Of a stretch of 64,000 bases of DNA, positions 12,571 to 26,114 are shown piece by piece (the stretch's first letter is position 1; each line of letters begins with the position of its first letter). The notes beneath the pieces are model-generated. The model saw nothing but the letters and a program-made list of their open reading frames with translations. It was not told where the DNA came from and did not search any database. Origin of the DNA: Paragordius varius (lineage: Eukaryota; Nematomorpha); contig OZ176055.1 in the NCBI GenBank assembly GCA_964247055.1, positions 8,246,001 through 8,310,000 of the forward strand, read 5' to 3'. The position numbers and the translations under genes were made by a program.

Positions 12571-13135
12571 ATTATATATCATCTAAAAAACCTTAAATTT
12601 TGATTGAAATTCAATTTAATATGTTTTAACATTTTTTAGAGCTGGTTAATACTGAAAAGAGTGGACAACCCTGTTTTAACAAATATGGATATTCTTATAT
12701 TAAAATATTTGCTTTAAGTTTTTCTGTTTTGTCTATATTTTAATTTTTAAAAAAATATGTAGAGGTGTAATCAACACAAGAGGGTTTTGGATTTAATTTT
12801 TAAAATAAATCTTGCCAATAACTTTGATGTTGGTTGTAGAAAATATTAGTGTTTTAAAAAATTAAGGGTAACGGAATCGCTATCTCCTCTAATTGATTTT
12901 TGACAAGACACGAAAAATATTGTAAAAATAACCATACCATATCTCAATATATTATATATGATTAAATTATTTATTTTTTTGATGATATAGTGAACCCATT
13001 TTGGGGGTTAATGTTGGATAATAAAACATTAATTAAATAATTGTTATAACAAAATTTTTTTAATAATAAGAATTTTGAGTGAGAGAGCTGTATTGGGATT
13101 ATATGAAAAGGAAAAAATGTGTTGTATTATTAGAT
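12571..13135. other. Spacer between hAT element and satellite array
   Basis: AT-rich. Holds a weak DR1-like fragment at about 12705-12765. No gene or splice-consistent exon was recognised. Confidence 0.5.
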
Positions 13136-16100
13136 GTTTTGATGCAACTGTCTTTATGGATTATCGTATATAGAGTTTACATCCATCCGTCACCGAAACC
13201 ACCCCTTTTCAGTATTAGGATAGATGTTAGGAATGTTGGACAACTGATTTTGATGTAACTGTGTTAATGGATTATCGTATATTAAGTTTACATCCATCCG
13301 TCACCGAAACCACCCCTTTTCAGTATTAGGATAGATGGAGTTAGGAATGTTGGACAACTGATTTTGATGTAACTGTGTTAATGGATTATCGTATATTAAG
13401 TTTACATCCATCCGTCACCGAAACCACCCCTTTTCAGTATTAGGATAGATGGAGTTAAGAATGTTGGACAACTGATTTTGATGTAACTGTGTTAATGGAT
13501 TATCGTATATTAAGTTTACATCCATCCGTCACCGAAACCACCCCTTTTCAGTATTAGGATAGATGGAGTTAGGAATGTTGAATAATGATTTTGATGTAAC
13601 TGTGTTAATGGATTATCGTATATTAAGTTTACATCCATCCGTCACCGAAACCACCCCTTTTCAGTATTAGGATAGATGGAGTTAAGAATGTTGGACAACT
13701 GATTTTGATGTAACTGTGTTAATGGATTACCGTATATTAAGTTTACATCCATCCGTCACCGAAACCACCCCTTTTCAGTATTAGGATAGATGGAGTTAGG
13801 AATGTTGGACAATGATTTTGATGTAACTGTGTTAATGGATTATCCTATATTAAGTTTACATCCATCCGTCACCGAAACCACCCCTTTTCAGTATTAGGAT
13901 AGATGGATTTAGGAATGTTGGACAACTGATTTTGATGTACTGTGTTATTGGATTATCGTATATTGAGTTTACATCCATCCGTCACCGAAACCACCCCTTT
14001 TCAGTTGTAGGATAGATGGAGTTAGGAGTGTTGGACAACTGATTTTAATGTAACTGTGTTAATGGATTATCGTATATTAAGTTTACATCCATCCGTCACC
14101 GAAACCACCCCTTTTCAGTATTAGGATAGATGGAGTTAGGAATGTTGGACAACTGATTTTGATGTAACTGTCTTAATGGATTATCGTATATTAAGTTTAC
14201 ATCCATCCGTTACCGAAACCACCCCTTTTCAGTATTAGGATAGATGGAGTTAGGAATGTTGGACAACCGATTTTGATGTAACTGTGTTAATGGATTATCG
14301 TATATTAAGTTTACATCCATCCGTCACCGAAATCACCCCTTTTCAGTATTAGGATAGATGGAGTTAGGAATGTTGAACAACTGATTTTGATGTAACTGTG
14401 TTAATGGATTATCGTATATTTTGTTTACATCCATCCGTCACCGAAACCACCCCTTTTCAGTATTAGGATAGATGGAGTTAGGAATGTTGGACAACTGATT
14501 TTGATGTAACTGTGTTATTGGATTATCGTATATTGAGTTTACATCCATCCGTCACCGAAACCACCCGTTTTCAGTATTAGGATAGATGGAGTTAAGAATG
14601 CTGGACAACTGATTTTGATGTAACTGTGTTAATGGATTATCGTATATTAAGTTTACATCCATCCGTCACCGAAACCACAGCTTTTCAGTATTAGGATAGA
14701 TGGAGTTAGGAATGTTGGACAACTGATTTTGATGTAACTGTCTTAATGGATTATCGTATATTAAGTTTACATCCATCCGTCACCGAAATCACCCCTTTTC
14801 AGTATTAGGATAGATGGAGTTAGGAATGTTGGACAACTGATTTTGATGTAACTGTGTTAATGGATTATCGTATATTAAGTTTACATCCATCCGTCACCGA
14901 AACCCCCCTTTTCAGTATTAGGATAGATGGAGTTAGGAATGTTGGACAACTGATTTTGATGTAACTGTGTTAATGGATTATCGTATATTAAGTTTACATC
15001 CATCCGTCACCGAAACCACCCCTTTTCAGTATTAGGATAGATGGAGTTAGGAATGTTGGACAACTGATTTTGATGTAACTGTCTTAATGGATTATCGTAT
15101 ATTAAGTTTACATCCATCCGTCACCGAAACCACCCCTTTTCAGTATTAGGATAGATGGAGTTAGGAATGTTGGACAACTGATTTTGATGTAACTGTCTTA
15201 ATGGATTATCGTATATTAAGTTTACATCCATCCGTCACCGAAACCACCCCTTTTCAGTATTAGGATAGATGGAGTTAGGAATGTTGGACAACCGATTTTG
15301 ATGTAACTGTGTTAATGGATTATCGTATATTAAGTTTACATCCATCCGTCACCGAAACCACCCCTTTTCAGTATTAGGATAGATGGAGTTAAGAATGTTG
15401 GACAACCGATTTTGATGTAACTGTGTTAATGGATTACCGTATATTGAGTTTACATCCATCCGTCACCGAAACCACCCGTTTTCAGTATTAGGATAGATGG
15501 AGTTAAGAATGTTGGACAACTGATTTTGATGTAACTGTGTTAATGGATTATCGTATATTAAGTTTACATCCATCCGTCACCGAAACCACCCCTTTTCAGT
15601 ATTAGGATAGATGGAGTTAAGAATGTTGGACAACTGATTTTGATGTAACTGTGTTAATGGATTACCGTATATTGAGTTTACATCCATCCGTCACCGAAAC
15701 CACCCCTTTTCAATATTAGGATAGATGGAGTTAGGAATGTTGGATAATGATTTTGATGTAACTGTTTTAATGGATCGTATATTAAGTTTACATCCATCCG
15801 TCACCGAAACCACCCGTTTTCAGTATTAGGATAGATGGAGTTAAGGATGTTGGACAACTGATTTTGATGTAACTGTGTTAATGGATTACCGTATATTAAG
15901 TTTACATCCATCCGTCACCGAAACCACCCGTTTTCAGTATTAGGATAGATGGAGTTAAAAATGTTGGACAACTGATTTTGATGTAACTGTGTTAATGGAT
16001 TACCGTATATTAAGTTTACATCCATCCGTCACCGAAATCACCCCTTTTCAGTATTAGGATAGATGGAGTTAGGAATGTTGAACAACTGATTTTGATGTAA

Positions 16101-19100
16101 CTGTGTTAATGGATTATCGTATATTAAGTTTACATCCATCCGTCACCGAAACCACCCTTTTTCAGTATTAGGATAGATGGAGTTAGGAATGTTGGACAAC
16201 TGATTTTGATGTAATTGTGTTATTGGATTATCGTATATTGAGTTTACATCCATCCGTCACCGAAACCACCGCTTTTCAGTATTAGGATAGATGGAGTTAA
16301 GAATGTTGGACAACTGATTTTGATGTAACTGTGTTAATGGATTACCGTATATTGAGTTTACATCCATCCGTCACCGAAACCACCCGTTTTCAGTATTAGG
16401 ATAGATGGAGTTAGGAATGTTGGATAATGATTTTGAGGCAACTGTTTTAATGGATTATCGTATATTAAGTTTACATCCATCCGTCACCGAAACCACCCGT
16501 TTTCAGTATTAGGATAGATGGAGTTAAGGATGTTGGACAACTGATTTTGATGTAACTGTGTTAATGGATTACCGTATATTAAGTTTACATCCATCCGTCA
16601 CCGAAACCACCCCTTTTCAGTATTAGGATAGATGGAGTTAGGAATGTTGGACAACCGATTTTGATGTAACTGTGTTAATGGATTATCGTATATTAAGTTT
16701 ACATCCATCCGTCACCGAAACCACCCCTTTTCAGTATTAGGATAGATGGAGTTAAGAATGTTGGACAACCGATTTTGATGTAACTGTGTTAATGGATTAC
16801 CGTATATCGAGTTTACATCCATCCGTCACCGAAACCACCCGTTTTCAGTATTAGGATAGATGGAGTTAAGAATGTTGGACAACTGATTTTGATGTAACTG
16901 TGTTAATGGATTATCGTATATTAAGTTTACATCCATCCGTCACCGAAACCACCCCTTTTCAGTATTAGGATAGATGGAGTTAAGAATGTTGGACAACTGA
17001 TTTTGATGTAACTGTGTTAATGGATTACCGTATATTGAGTTTACATCCATCCGTCACCGAAACCACCCCTTTTCAATATTAGGATAGATGGAGTTAGGAT
17101 AGTTGGATAATGATTTTGATGTAACTGTTTTAATGGATTATCGTATATTAAGTTTACATCCATCCGTCACCGCAACCACCCGTTTTCAGTATTAGGATAG
17201 ATGGAGTTAAGGATGTTGGACAACTGATTTTGATGTAACTGTGTTAATGGATTACCGTATATTAAGTTTACATCCATCCGTCACCGAAACCACCCGTTTT
17301 CAGTATTAGGATAGATGGAGTTAAAAATGTTGGACAACTGATTTTGATGTAACTGTGTTAATGGATTACCGTATATTAAGTTTACATCCATCCGTCACCG
17401 AAATCACCCCTTTTCAGTATTAGGATAGATGGAGTTAGGAATGTTGAACAACTGATTTTGATGTAACTGTGTTAATGGATTATCGTATATTAAGTTTACA
17501 TCCATCCGTCACCGAAACCACCCTTTTTCAGTATTAGGATAGATGGAGTTAGGAATGTTGGACAACTGATTTTGATGTAATTGTGTTATTGGATTATCGT
17601 ATATTGAGTTTACATCCATCCGTCACCGAAACCACCGCTTTTCAGTATTAGGATAGATGGAGTTAAGAATGTTGGACAACTGATTTTGATGTAACTGTGT
17701 TAATGGATTACCGTATATTGAGTTTACATCCATCCGTCACCGAAACCACCCGTTTTCAGTATTAGGATAGATGGAGTTAGGAATGTTGGATAATGATTTT
17801 GATGCAACTGTTTTAATGGATTATCGTATATTAAGTTTACATCCATCCGTCACCGAAACCACCCGTTTTCAGTATTAGGATAGATGGAGTTAAGGATGTT
17901 GGACAACTGATTTTGATGTAACTGTGTTAATGGATTACCGTATATTAAGTTTACATCCATCCGTCACCGAAACCACCCCTTTTCAGTATTAGGATAGATG
18001 GAGTTAGGAATGTTGGACAACTGATTTTGATGTAACTGTCTTAATGGATTATCGTATATTAAGTTTACATCCATCCGTTACCGAAACCACCCCTTTTCAG
18101 TATTAGGATAAATGGAGTTAGGAATGTTGGACAACCGATTTTGATGTAACTGTGTTAATGGATTATCGTATATTAAGTTTACATCCATCCGTCACCGAAA
18201 TCACCCCTTTTCAGTATTAGGATAGATGGAGTTAGGAATGTTGAACAACTGATTTTGATGTAACTGTGTTAATGGATTATCGTATATTAAGTTTACATCC
18301 ATCCGTCACCGAAACCACCCTTTTTCAGTATTAGGATAGATGGAGTTAGGAATGTTGGACAACTGATTTTGATGTAACTGTGTTATTGGATTATTCTATA
18401 TTGAGTTTACATCCATCCGTCACCGAAACCACCCCTTTTCAGTTGTAGGATAGATGGAGTTAGGAATGTTGGACAACTGATTTTAATGTAACTGTGTTAA
18501 TGGATTATCGTATATTAAGTTTACATCCATCCGTCACCGAAACCACCCCTTTTCAGTATTAGGATAGATGGAGTTAGGAATGTTGGACAACTGATTTTGA
18601 TGTAACTGTCTTAATGGATTATCGTATATTAAGTTTACATCCATCCGTTACCGAAACCACCCCTTTTCAGTATTAGGATAGATGGAGTTAGGAATGTTGG
18701 ACAACCGATTTTGATGTAACTGTGTTAATGGATTATCGTATATTAAGTTTACATCCATCCGTCACCGAAACCACCCTTTTTCAGTATTAGGATAGATGGA
18801 GTTAGGAATGTTGGACAACTGATTTTGATGTAACTGTGTTATTGGATTATCGTATATTGAGTTTACATCCATCCGTCACCGAAACCACCCCTTTTCAGTA
18901 TTAGGATAGATGGATTTAGGAATGTTGGACAACTGATTTTGATGTACTGTGTTATTGGATTATCGTATATTGAGTTTACATCCATCCGTCACCGAAACCA
19001 CCCCTTTTCAGTTGTAGGATAGATGGAGTTAGGAGTGTTGGACAACTGATTTTAATGTAACTGTGTTAATGGATTATCGTATATTAAGTTTACATCCATC

Positions 19101-22100
19101 CGTCACCGAAACCACCCCTTTTCAGTATTAGGATAGATGGAGTTAGGAATGTTGGACAACTGATTTTGATGTAACTGTCTTAATGGATTATCGTATATTA
19201 AGTTTACATCCATCCGTTACCGAAACCACCCCTTTTCAGTATTAGGATAGATGGAGTTAGGAATGTTGGACAACCGATTTTGATGTAACTGTGTTAATGG
19301 ATTATCGTATATTAAGTTTACATCCATCCGTCACCGAAATCACCCCTTTTCAGTATTAGGATAGATGGAGTTAGGAATGTTGAACAACTGATTTTGATGT
19401 AACTGTGTTAATGGATTATCGTATATTTTGTTTACATCCATCCGTCACCGAAACCACCCCTTTTCAGTATTAGGATAGATGGAGTTAGGAATGTTGGACA
19501 ACTGATTTTGATGTAACTGTGTTATTGGATTATCGTATATTGAGTTTACATCCATCCGTCACCGAAACCACCCGTTTTCAGTATTAGGATAGATGGAGTT
19601 AAGAATGTTGGACAACTGATTTTGATGTAACTGTGTTAATGGATTATCGTATATTAAGTTTACATCCATCCGTCACCGAAACCACAGCTTTTCAGTATTA
19701 GGATAGATGGAGTTAGGAATGTTGGACAACTGATTTTGATGTAACTGTCTTAATGGATTATCGTATATTAAGTTTACATCCATCCGTCACCGAAATCACC
19801 CCTTTTCAGTATTAGGATAGATGGAGTTAGGAATGTTGGACAACTGATTTTGATGTAACTGTGTTAATGGATTATCGTATATTAAGTTTACATCCATCCG
19901 TCACCGAAACCACCCCTTTTCAGTATTAGGATAGATGGAGTTAGGAATGTTGGACAACTGATTTTGATGTAACTGTCTTAATGGATTATCGTATATTAAG
20001 TTTACATCCATCCGTCACCGAAACCACCCCTTTTCAGTATTAGGATAGATGGAGTTAGGAATGTTGGACAACTGATTTTGATGTAACTGTCTTAATGGAT
20101 TATCGTATATTAAGTTTACATCCATCCGTCACCGAAACCACCCCTTTTCAGTATTAGGATAGATGGAGTTAGGAATGTTGGACAACCGATTTTGATGTAA
20201 CTGTGTTAATGGATTATCGTATATTAAGTTTACATCCATCCGTCACCGAAACCACCCCTTTTCAGTATTAGGATAGATGGAGTTAAGAATGTTGGACAAC
20301 CGATTTTGATGTAACTGTGTTAATGGATTACCGTATATTGAGTTTACATCCATCCGTCACGAAACCACCCGTTTTCAGTATTAGGATAGATGGAGTTAAG
20401 AATGTTGGACAACTGATTTTGATGTAACTGTGTTAATGGATTATCGTATATTAAGTTTACATCCATCCGTCACCGAAACCACCCCTTTTCAGTATTAGGA
20501 TAGATGGAGTTAAGAATGTTGGACAACTGATTTTGATGTAACTGTGTTAATGGATTACCGTATATTGAGTTTACATCCATCCGTCACCGAAACCACCCCT
20601 TTTCAATATTAGGATAGATGGAGTTAGGAATGTTGGATAATGATTTTGATGTAACTGTTTTAATGGATTATCGTATATTAAGTTTACATCCATCCGTCAC
20701 CGAAACCACCCGTTTTCAGTATTAGGATAGATGGAGTTAAGGATGTTGGACAACTGATTTTGATGTAACTGTGTTAATGGATTACCGTATATTAAGTTTA
20801 CATCCATCCGTCACCGAAACCACCCGTTTTCAGTATTAGGATAGATGGAGTTAAAAATGTTGGACAACTGATTTTGATGTAACTGTGTTAATGGATTACC
20901 GTATATTAAGTTTACATCCATCCGTCACCGAAATCACCCCTTTTCAGTATTAGGATAGATGGAGTTAGGAATGTTGAACAACTGATTTTGATGTAACTGT
21001 GTTAATGGATTATCGTATATTAAGTTTACATCCATCCGTCACCGAAACCACCCTTTTTCAGTATTAGGATAGATGGAGTTAGGAATGTTGGACAACTGAT
21101 TTTGATGTAATTGTGTTATTGGATTATCGTATATTGAGTTTACATCCATCCGTCACCGAAACCACCGCTTTTCAGTATTAGGATAGATGGAGTTAAGAAT
21201 GTTGGACAACTGATTTTGATGTAACTGTGTTAATGGATTACCGTATATTGAGTTTACATCCATCCGTCACCGAAACCACCCGTTTTCAGTATTAGGATAG
21301 ATGGAGTTAGGAATGTTGGATAATGATTTTGATGCAACTGTTTTAATGGATTATCGTATATTAAGTTTACATCCATCCGTCACCGAAACCACCCGTTTTC
21401 AGTATTAGGATAGATGGAGTTAAGGATGTTGGACAACTGATTTTGATGTAACTGTGTTAATGGATTACCGTATATTAAGTTTACATCCATCCGTCACCGA
21501 AACCACCCCTTTTCAGTATTAGGATAGATGGAGTTAGGAATGTTGGACAACCGATTTTGATGTAACTGTGTTAATGGATTATCGTATATTAAGTTTACAT
21601 CCATCCGTCACCGAAACCACCCCTTTTCAGTATTAGGATAGATGGAGTTAAGAATGTTGGACAACCGATTTTGATGTAACTGTGTTAATGGATTACCGTA
21701 TATTGAGTTTACATCCATCCGTCACCGAAACCACCCGTTTTCAGTATTAGGATAGATGGAGTTAAGAATGTTGGACAACTGATTTTGATGTAACTGTGTT
21801 AATGGATTATCGTATATTAAGTTTACATCCATCCGTCACCGAAACCACCCCTTTTCAGTATTAGGATAGATGGAGTTAAGAATGTTGGACAACTGATTTT
21901 GATGTAACTGTGTTAATGGATTACCGTATATTGAGTTTACATCCATCCGTCACCGAAACCACCCCTTTTCAATATTAGGATAGATGGAGTTAGGAATGTT
22001 GGATAATGATTTTGATGTAACTGTTTTAATGGATTATCGTATATTAAGTTTACATCCATCCGTCACCGAAACCACCCGTTTTCAGTATTAGGATAGATGG

Positions 22101-24955
22101 AGTTAAGGATGTTGGACAACTGATTTTGATGTAACTGTGTTAATGGATTACCGTATATTAAGTTTACATCCATCCGTCACCGAAACCACCCGTTTTCAGT
22201 ATTAGGATAGATGGAGTTAAAAATGTTGGACAACTGATTTTGATGTAACTGTGTTAATGGATTACCGTATATTAAGTTTACATCCATCCGTCACCGAAAT
22301 CACCCCTTTTCAGTATTAGGATAGATGGAGTTAGGAATGTTGAACAACTGATTTTGATGTAACTGTGTTAATGGATTATCGTATATTAAGTTTACATCCA
22401 TCCGTCACCGAAACCACCCTTTTTCAGTATTAGGATAGATGGAGTTAGGAATGTTGGACAACTGATTTTGATGTAATTGTGTTATTGGATTATCGTATAT
22501 TGAGTTTACATCCATCCGTCACCGAAACCACCGCTTTTCAGTATTAGGATAGATGGAGTTAAGAATGTTGGACAACTGATTTTGATGTAACTGTGTTAAT
22601 GGATTACCGTATATTGAGTTTACATCCATCCGTCACCGAAACCACCCGTTTTCAGTATTAGGATAGATGGAGTTAGGAATGTTGGACAACTGATTTTGAT
22701 GTAACTGTGTTATTGGATTATTCTATATTGAGTTTACATCCATCCGTCACCGAAACCACCCCTTTTCAGTTGTAGGATAGATGGAGTTAGGAATGTTGGA
22801 CAACTGATTTTAATGTAAATGTGTTAATGGATTATCGTATATTAAGTTTACATCCATCCGTCACCGAAACCACCCCTTTTCAGTATTAGGATAGATGGAG
22901 TTAGGAATGTTGGACAACTGATTTTGATGTAACTGTCTTAATGGATTATCGTATATTAAGTTTACATCCATCCGTCACCGAAACCACCCCTTTTCAGTAT
23001 TAGGATAGATGGAGTTAAGAATGTTGGACAACTGATTTTGATGTAACTGTGTTAATGGATTACCGTATATTGAGTTTACATCCATCCGTCACCGAAACCA
23101 CCCCTTTTCAATATTAGGATAGATGGAGTTAGGAATGTTGGATAATGATTTTGATGTAACTGTTTTAATGGATTATCGTATATTAAGTTTACATCCATCC
23201 GTCACCGAAACCACCCGTTTTCAGTATTAGGATAGATGGAGTTAGGAATGTTGGATAATGATTTTGATGTAACTGTTTTAATGGATTATCGTATATTAAG
23301 TTTACATCCATCCGTCACCGAAACCACCCCTTTTCAGTTGTAGGATAGATGGAGTTAGGAATGTTGGATAATGATTTTGATGCAACTGTTTTAATGGATT
23401 ATCGTATATTAAGTTTACATCCATCCGTCACCGAAACCACCCGTTTTCAGTATTAGGATAGATGGAGTTAAGGATGTTGGACAACTGATTTTGATGTAAC
23501 TGTGTTAATGGATTACCGTATATTAAGTTTACATCCATCCGTCACCGAAACCACCCCTTTTCAGTATTAGGATAGATGGAGTTAGGAATGTTGGACAACT
23601 GATTTTGATGTAACTGTCTTAATGGATTATCGTATATTAAGTTTACATCCATCCGTTACCGAAACCACCCCTTTTCAATATTAGGATAAATGGAGTTAGG
23701 AATGTTGGACAACCGATTTTGATGTAACTGTGTTAATGGATTATCGTATATTAAGTTTACATCCATCCGTCACCGAAATCACCCCTTTTCAGTATTAGGA
23801 TAGATGGAGTTAGGAATGTTGAACAACTGATTTTGATGTAACTGTGTTAATGGATTATCGTATATTAAGTTTACATCCATCCGTCACCGAAACCACCCTT
23901 TTTCAGTATTAGGATAGATGGAGTTAGGAATGTTGGACAACTGATTTTGATGTAACTGTGTTATTGGATTATTCTATATTGAGTTTACATCCATCCGTCA
24001 CCGAAACCACCCCTTTTCAGTTGTAGGATAGATGGAGTTAGGAATGTTGGACAACTGATTTTAATGTAAATGTGTTAATGGATTATCGTATATTAAGTTT
24101 ACATCCATCCGTCACCGAAACCACCCCTTTTCAGTATTAGGATAGATGGAGTTAGGAATGTTGGATAATGATTTTGATGTAACTGTGTTAATGGATTATC
24201 GTATATTAAGTTTACATCCATCCGTCACCGAAACCACCCGTTTTCAGTATTAGGATAGATGGAGTTAAGGATGTTGGACTACTGATTTTGATGTAACTGT
24301 GTTAATGGATTACCGTATATTAAGTTTACATCCATCCGTCACCGAAACCATCCCTTTTCAGTATTAGGATAGATGGAGTTAAGAATGTTGGACAACTGAT
24401 TTTGATGTAACTGTGTTAATGGATTACCGTATATTAAGTTTACATCCATCCGTCACCGAAACCACCCCTTTTCAGTATTAGGATAGATGGAGTTAGGAAT
24501 GTTGGACAACTGATTTTGATGCAACTGTCTTAATGGATTATCGTATATTAAGTTTACATCCATCCACTACCGAAACCACCCCTTTTCAGTATTAGGATAG
24601 ATGGAGTTAGGAATGTTGGACAACCGATTTTGATGTAACTGTGTTAATGGATTATCGTATATTAAGTTTACATCCATCCGTCACCGAAATCACCCCTTTT
24701 CAGTATTAGGATAGATGGAGTTAGGAATGTTGGACAATGATTTTGATGTATTGTGTTAATGGATTATCCTATATTAAGTTTACATCCATCCGTCACCGAA
24801 ACCACCCCTTTTCAGTATTAGGATAGATGGAGTTAGGAATGTTGGACAACTGATTTTGATGTAACTGTGTTATTGGATTATCGTATATTGAGTTTACATC
24901 CATCCGTCACCGAAACCACCCCTTTTCAGTATTAGGATAGATGGAGTTAAGAAGG
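13136..24955. repeat. Satellite array, 114-bp unit, about 103 copies
   Basis: Head-to-tail units of 114 bp with occasional 1-4 base indels. Landmarks in order are TTTACATCCATCCGTCACCG, AAACCACCCCTTTTCAGTAT, TAGGATAGATGGAGTT, GGACAACTGATTTTGATGTA and ATGGATTATCGTATATTAAG. The unit is much less AT-rich than its surroundings. It is a multiple of three in length, but all six frames contain stops, so it is not a coding minisatellite. Diagnostic variants recur at fixed distances (about 1,366 bp and about 4,895-5,007 bp), which shows nested block duplication. Each unit has a small internal inverted repeat (CCATCC with GGATAGATGG). Confidence 0.95.
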
Positions 24956-25115
24956 TTGGTTGATTTGGCTTAGGACCAATTTGAACAAATTTTGCCGGAC
25001 GGTTTTTTGTAAGACTTGGTCAATTGATTTTGATGCAATTGTCTTAATGGATTATCGTATATTCGGTTTACATCCATCCGCCACCGAAACCGCGACGTTT
25101 CAGTATTAGGATGGA
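24956..25115. repeat. Degenerate right border of the satellite
   Basis: A spacer of about 65 bp unrelated to the unit is followed by one diverged unit (25020-25115: GATTTTGATGCAATTGTC, GGTTTACATCCATCCGCCAC, TCAGTATTAGGATGGATGAA). The left border unit at 13136-13230 is likewise diverged. This is typical of array edges that escape homogenisation. Confidence 0.75.
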
Positions 25116-26114
25116 TGAAGATGATTTATTGTCAAAATTTAAAAAACATTAAATTTTATAAAATGATTGTTGCGCAAGTTAAAGAAGCTCATGCTTAAAA
25201 CAATTTGTTAACTAGATCAAAAATTTTATTATACCAAACATTTGACAGTCAAAACATTAAAAGTAAAAGACAAATTTTTTTATAAAAAACAACCATACTT
25301 TTCATAACCTAGATATCGTTGTTTTAGCTATTTCGTATGTGTAGTTATGCCATATTGCAAGATATTTCCTACATATATTATATAATTGCAAAAGTTATAT
25401 AATTGAGATAAATCCCTGTTTCACATAAAGAGATGACTTAAATTTAAAGGGTATGGTTAATTTTTTTAAAAAATTATTTAATTTTACACGTTTCTTTGCA
25501 GTGTGTAAATTACTCTAAATTTCGCTCAATAATGAATAAAAAATGCTATAAATACATTTCAAAGTATTACCCTATATCCAAGAAAATAACTTATATTAAT
25601 TTTTAGGAAATATTTTTAAAACTTTTTGCTTGATATGTACCTACTTTGGAACTCTCATATCATGACAATCAAATATTCTATTTCTTTAAATTAACTATAA
25701 TACTATATAACATATGATATTCAGAATAATAAATTAGATTTGGCAAAAGTATGAATTTTTCTAATTATTAATAAATGAAATTTTTTTTACTGATTATATT
25801 TGTTTTATAAAGAATTATTATAGGCCTAAAAGTTAATCACACAACAATATAAGGGCTGTCTGTGATCGATAAATGTTTCATTAGTTTTTGTACACATCAA
25901 AAAAGGTCAAGGATTAATTTTTTTAATTTAACACAATAGATTCCCATATCAAGTGGAATTATTTAAATTTCGCTAACAACGTATACTTTGTGTCTAATTA
26001 AATAATTAAAAAGGAGATTCATCATCACGCTTTTTATCTAACAAAATTAACTGATAAATATCTTCATGTGTTATATATCTAATAAAATTTATTAAATAAA
26101 ACATGATCGATTAA
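25116..26114. other. Intergenic between satellite and hydratase gene
   Basis: AT-rich. One DR1 copy lies at about 25245-25312 (AAAGACAAATTTTTTT, then AACAACCATACTTTTC). No gene was recognised. Confidence 0.5.

Noticed and set aside
13136-24955. CRISPR array, or coding minisatellite (114 is a multiple of three)
   Set aside because: Units follow each other directly without unique spacers. Each of the six frames meets a stop within one unit, so neither reading holds.
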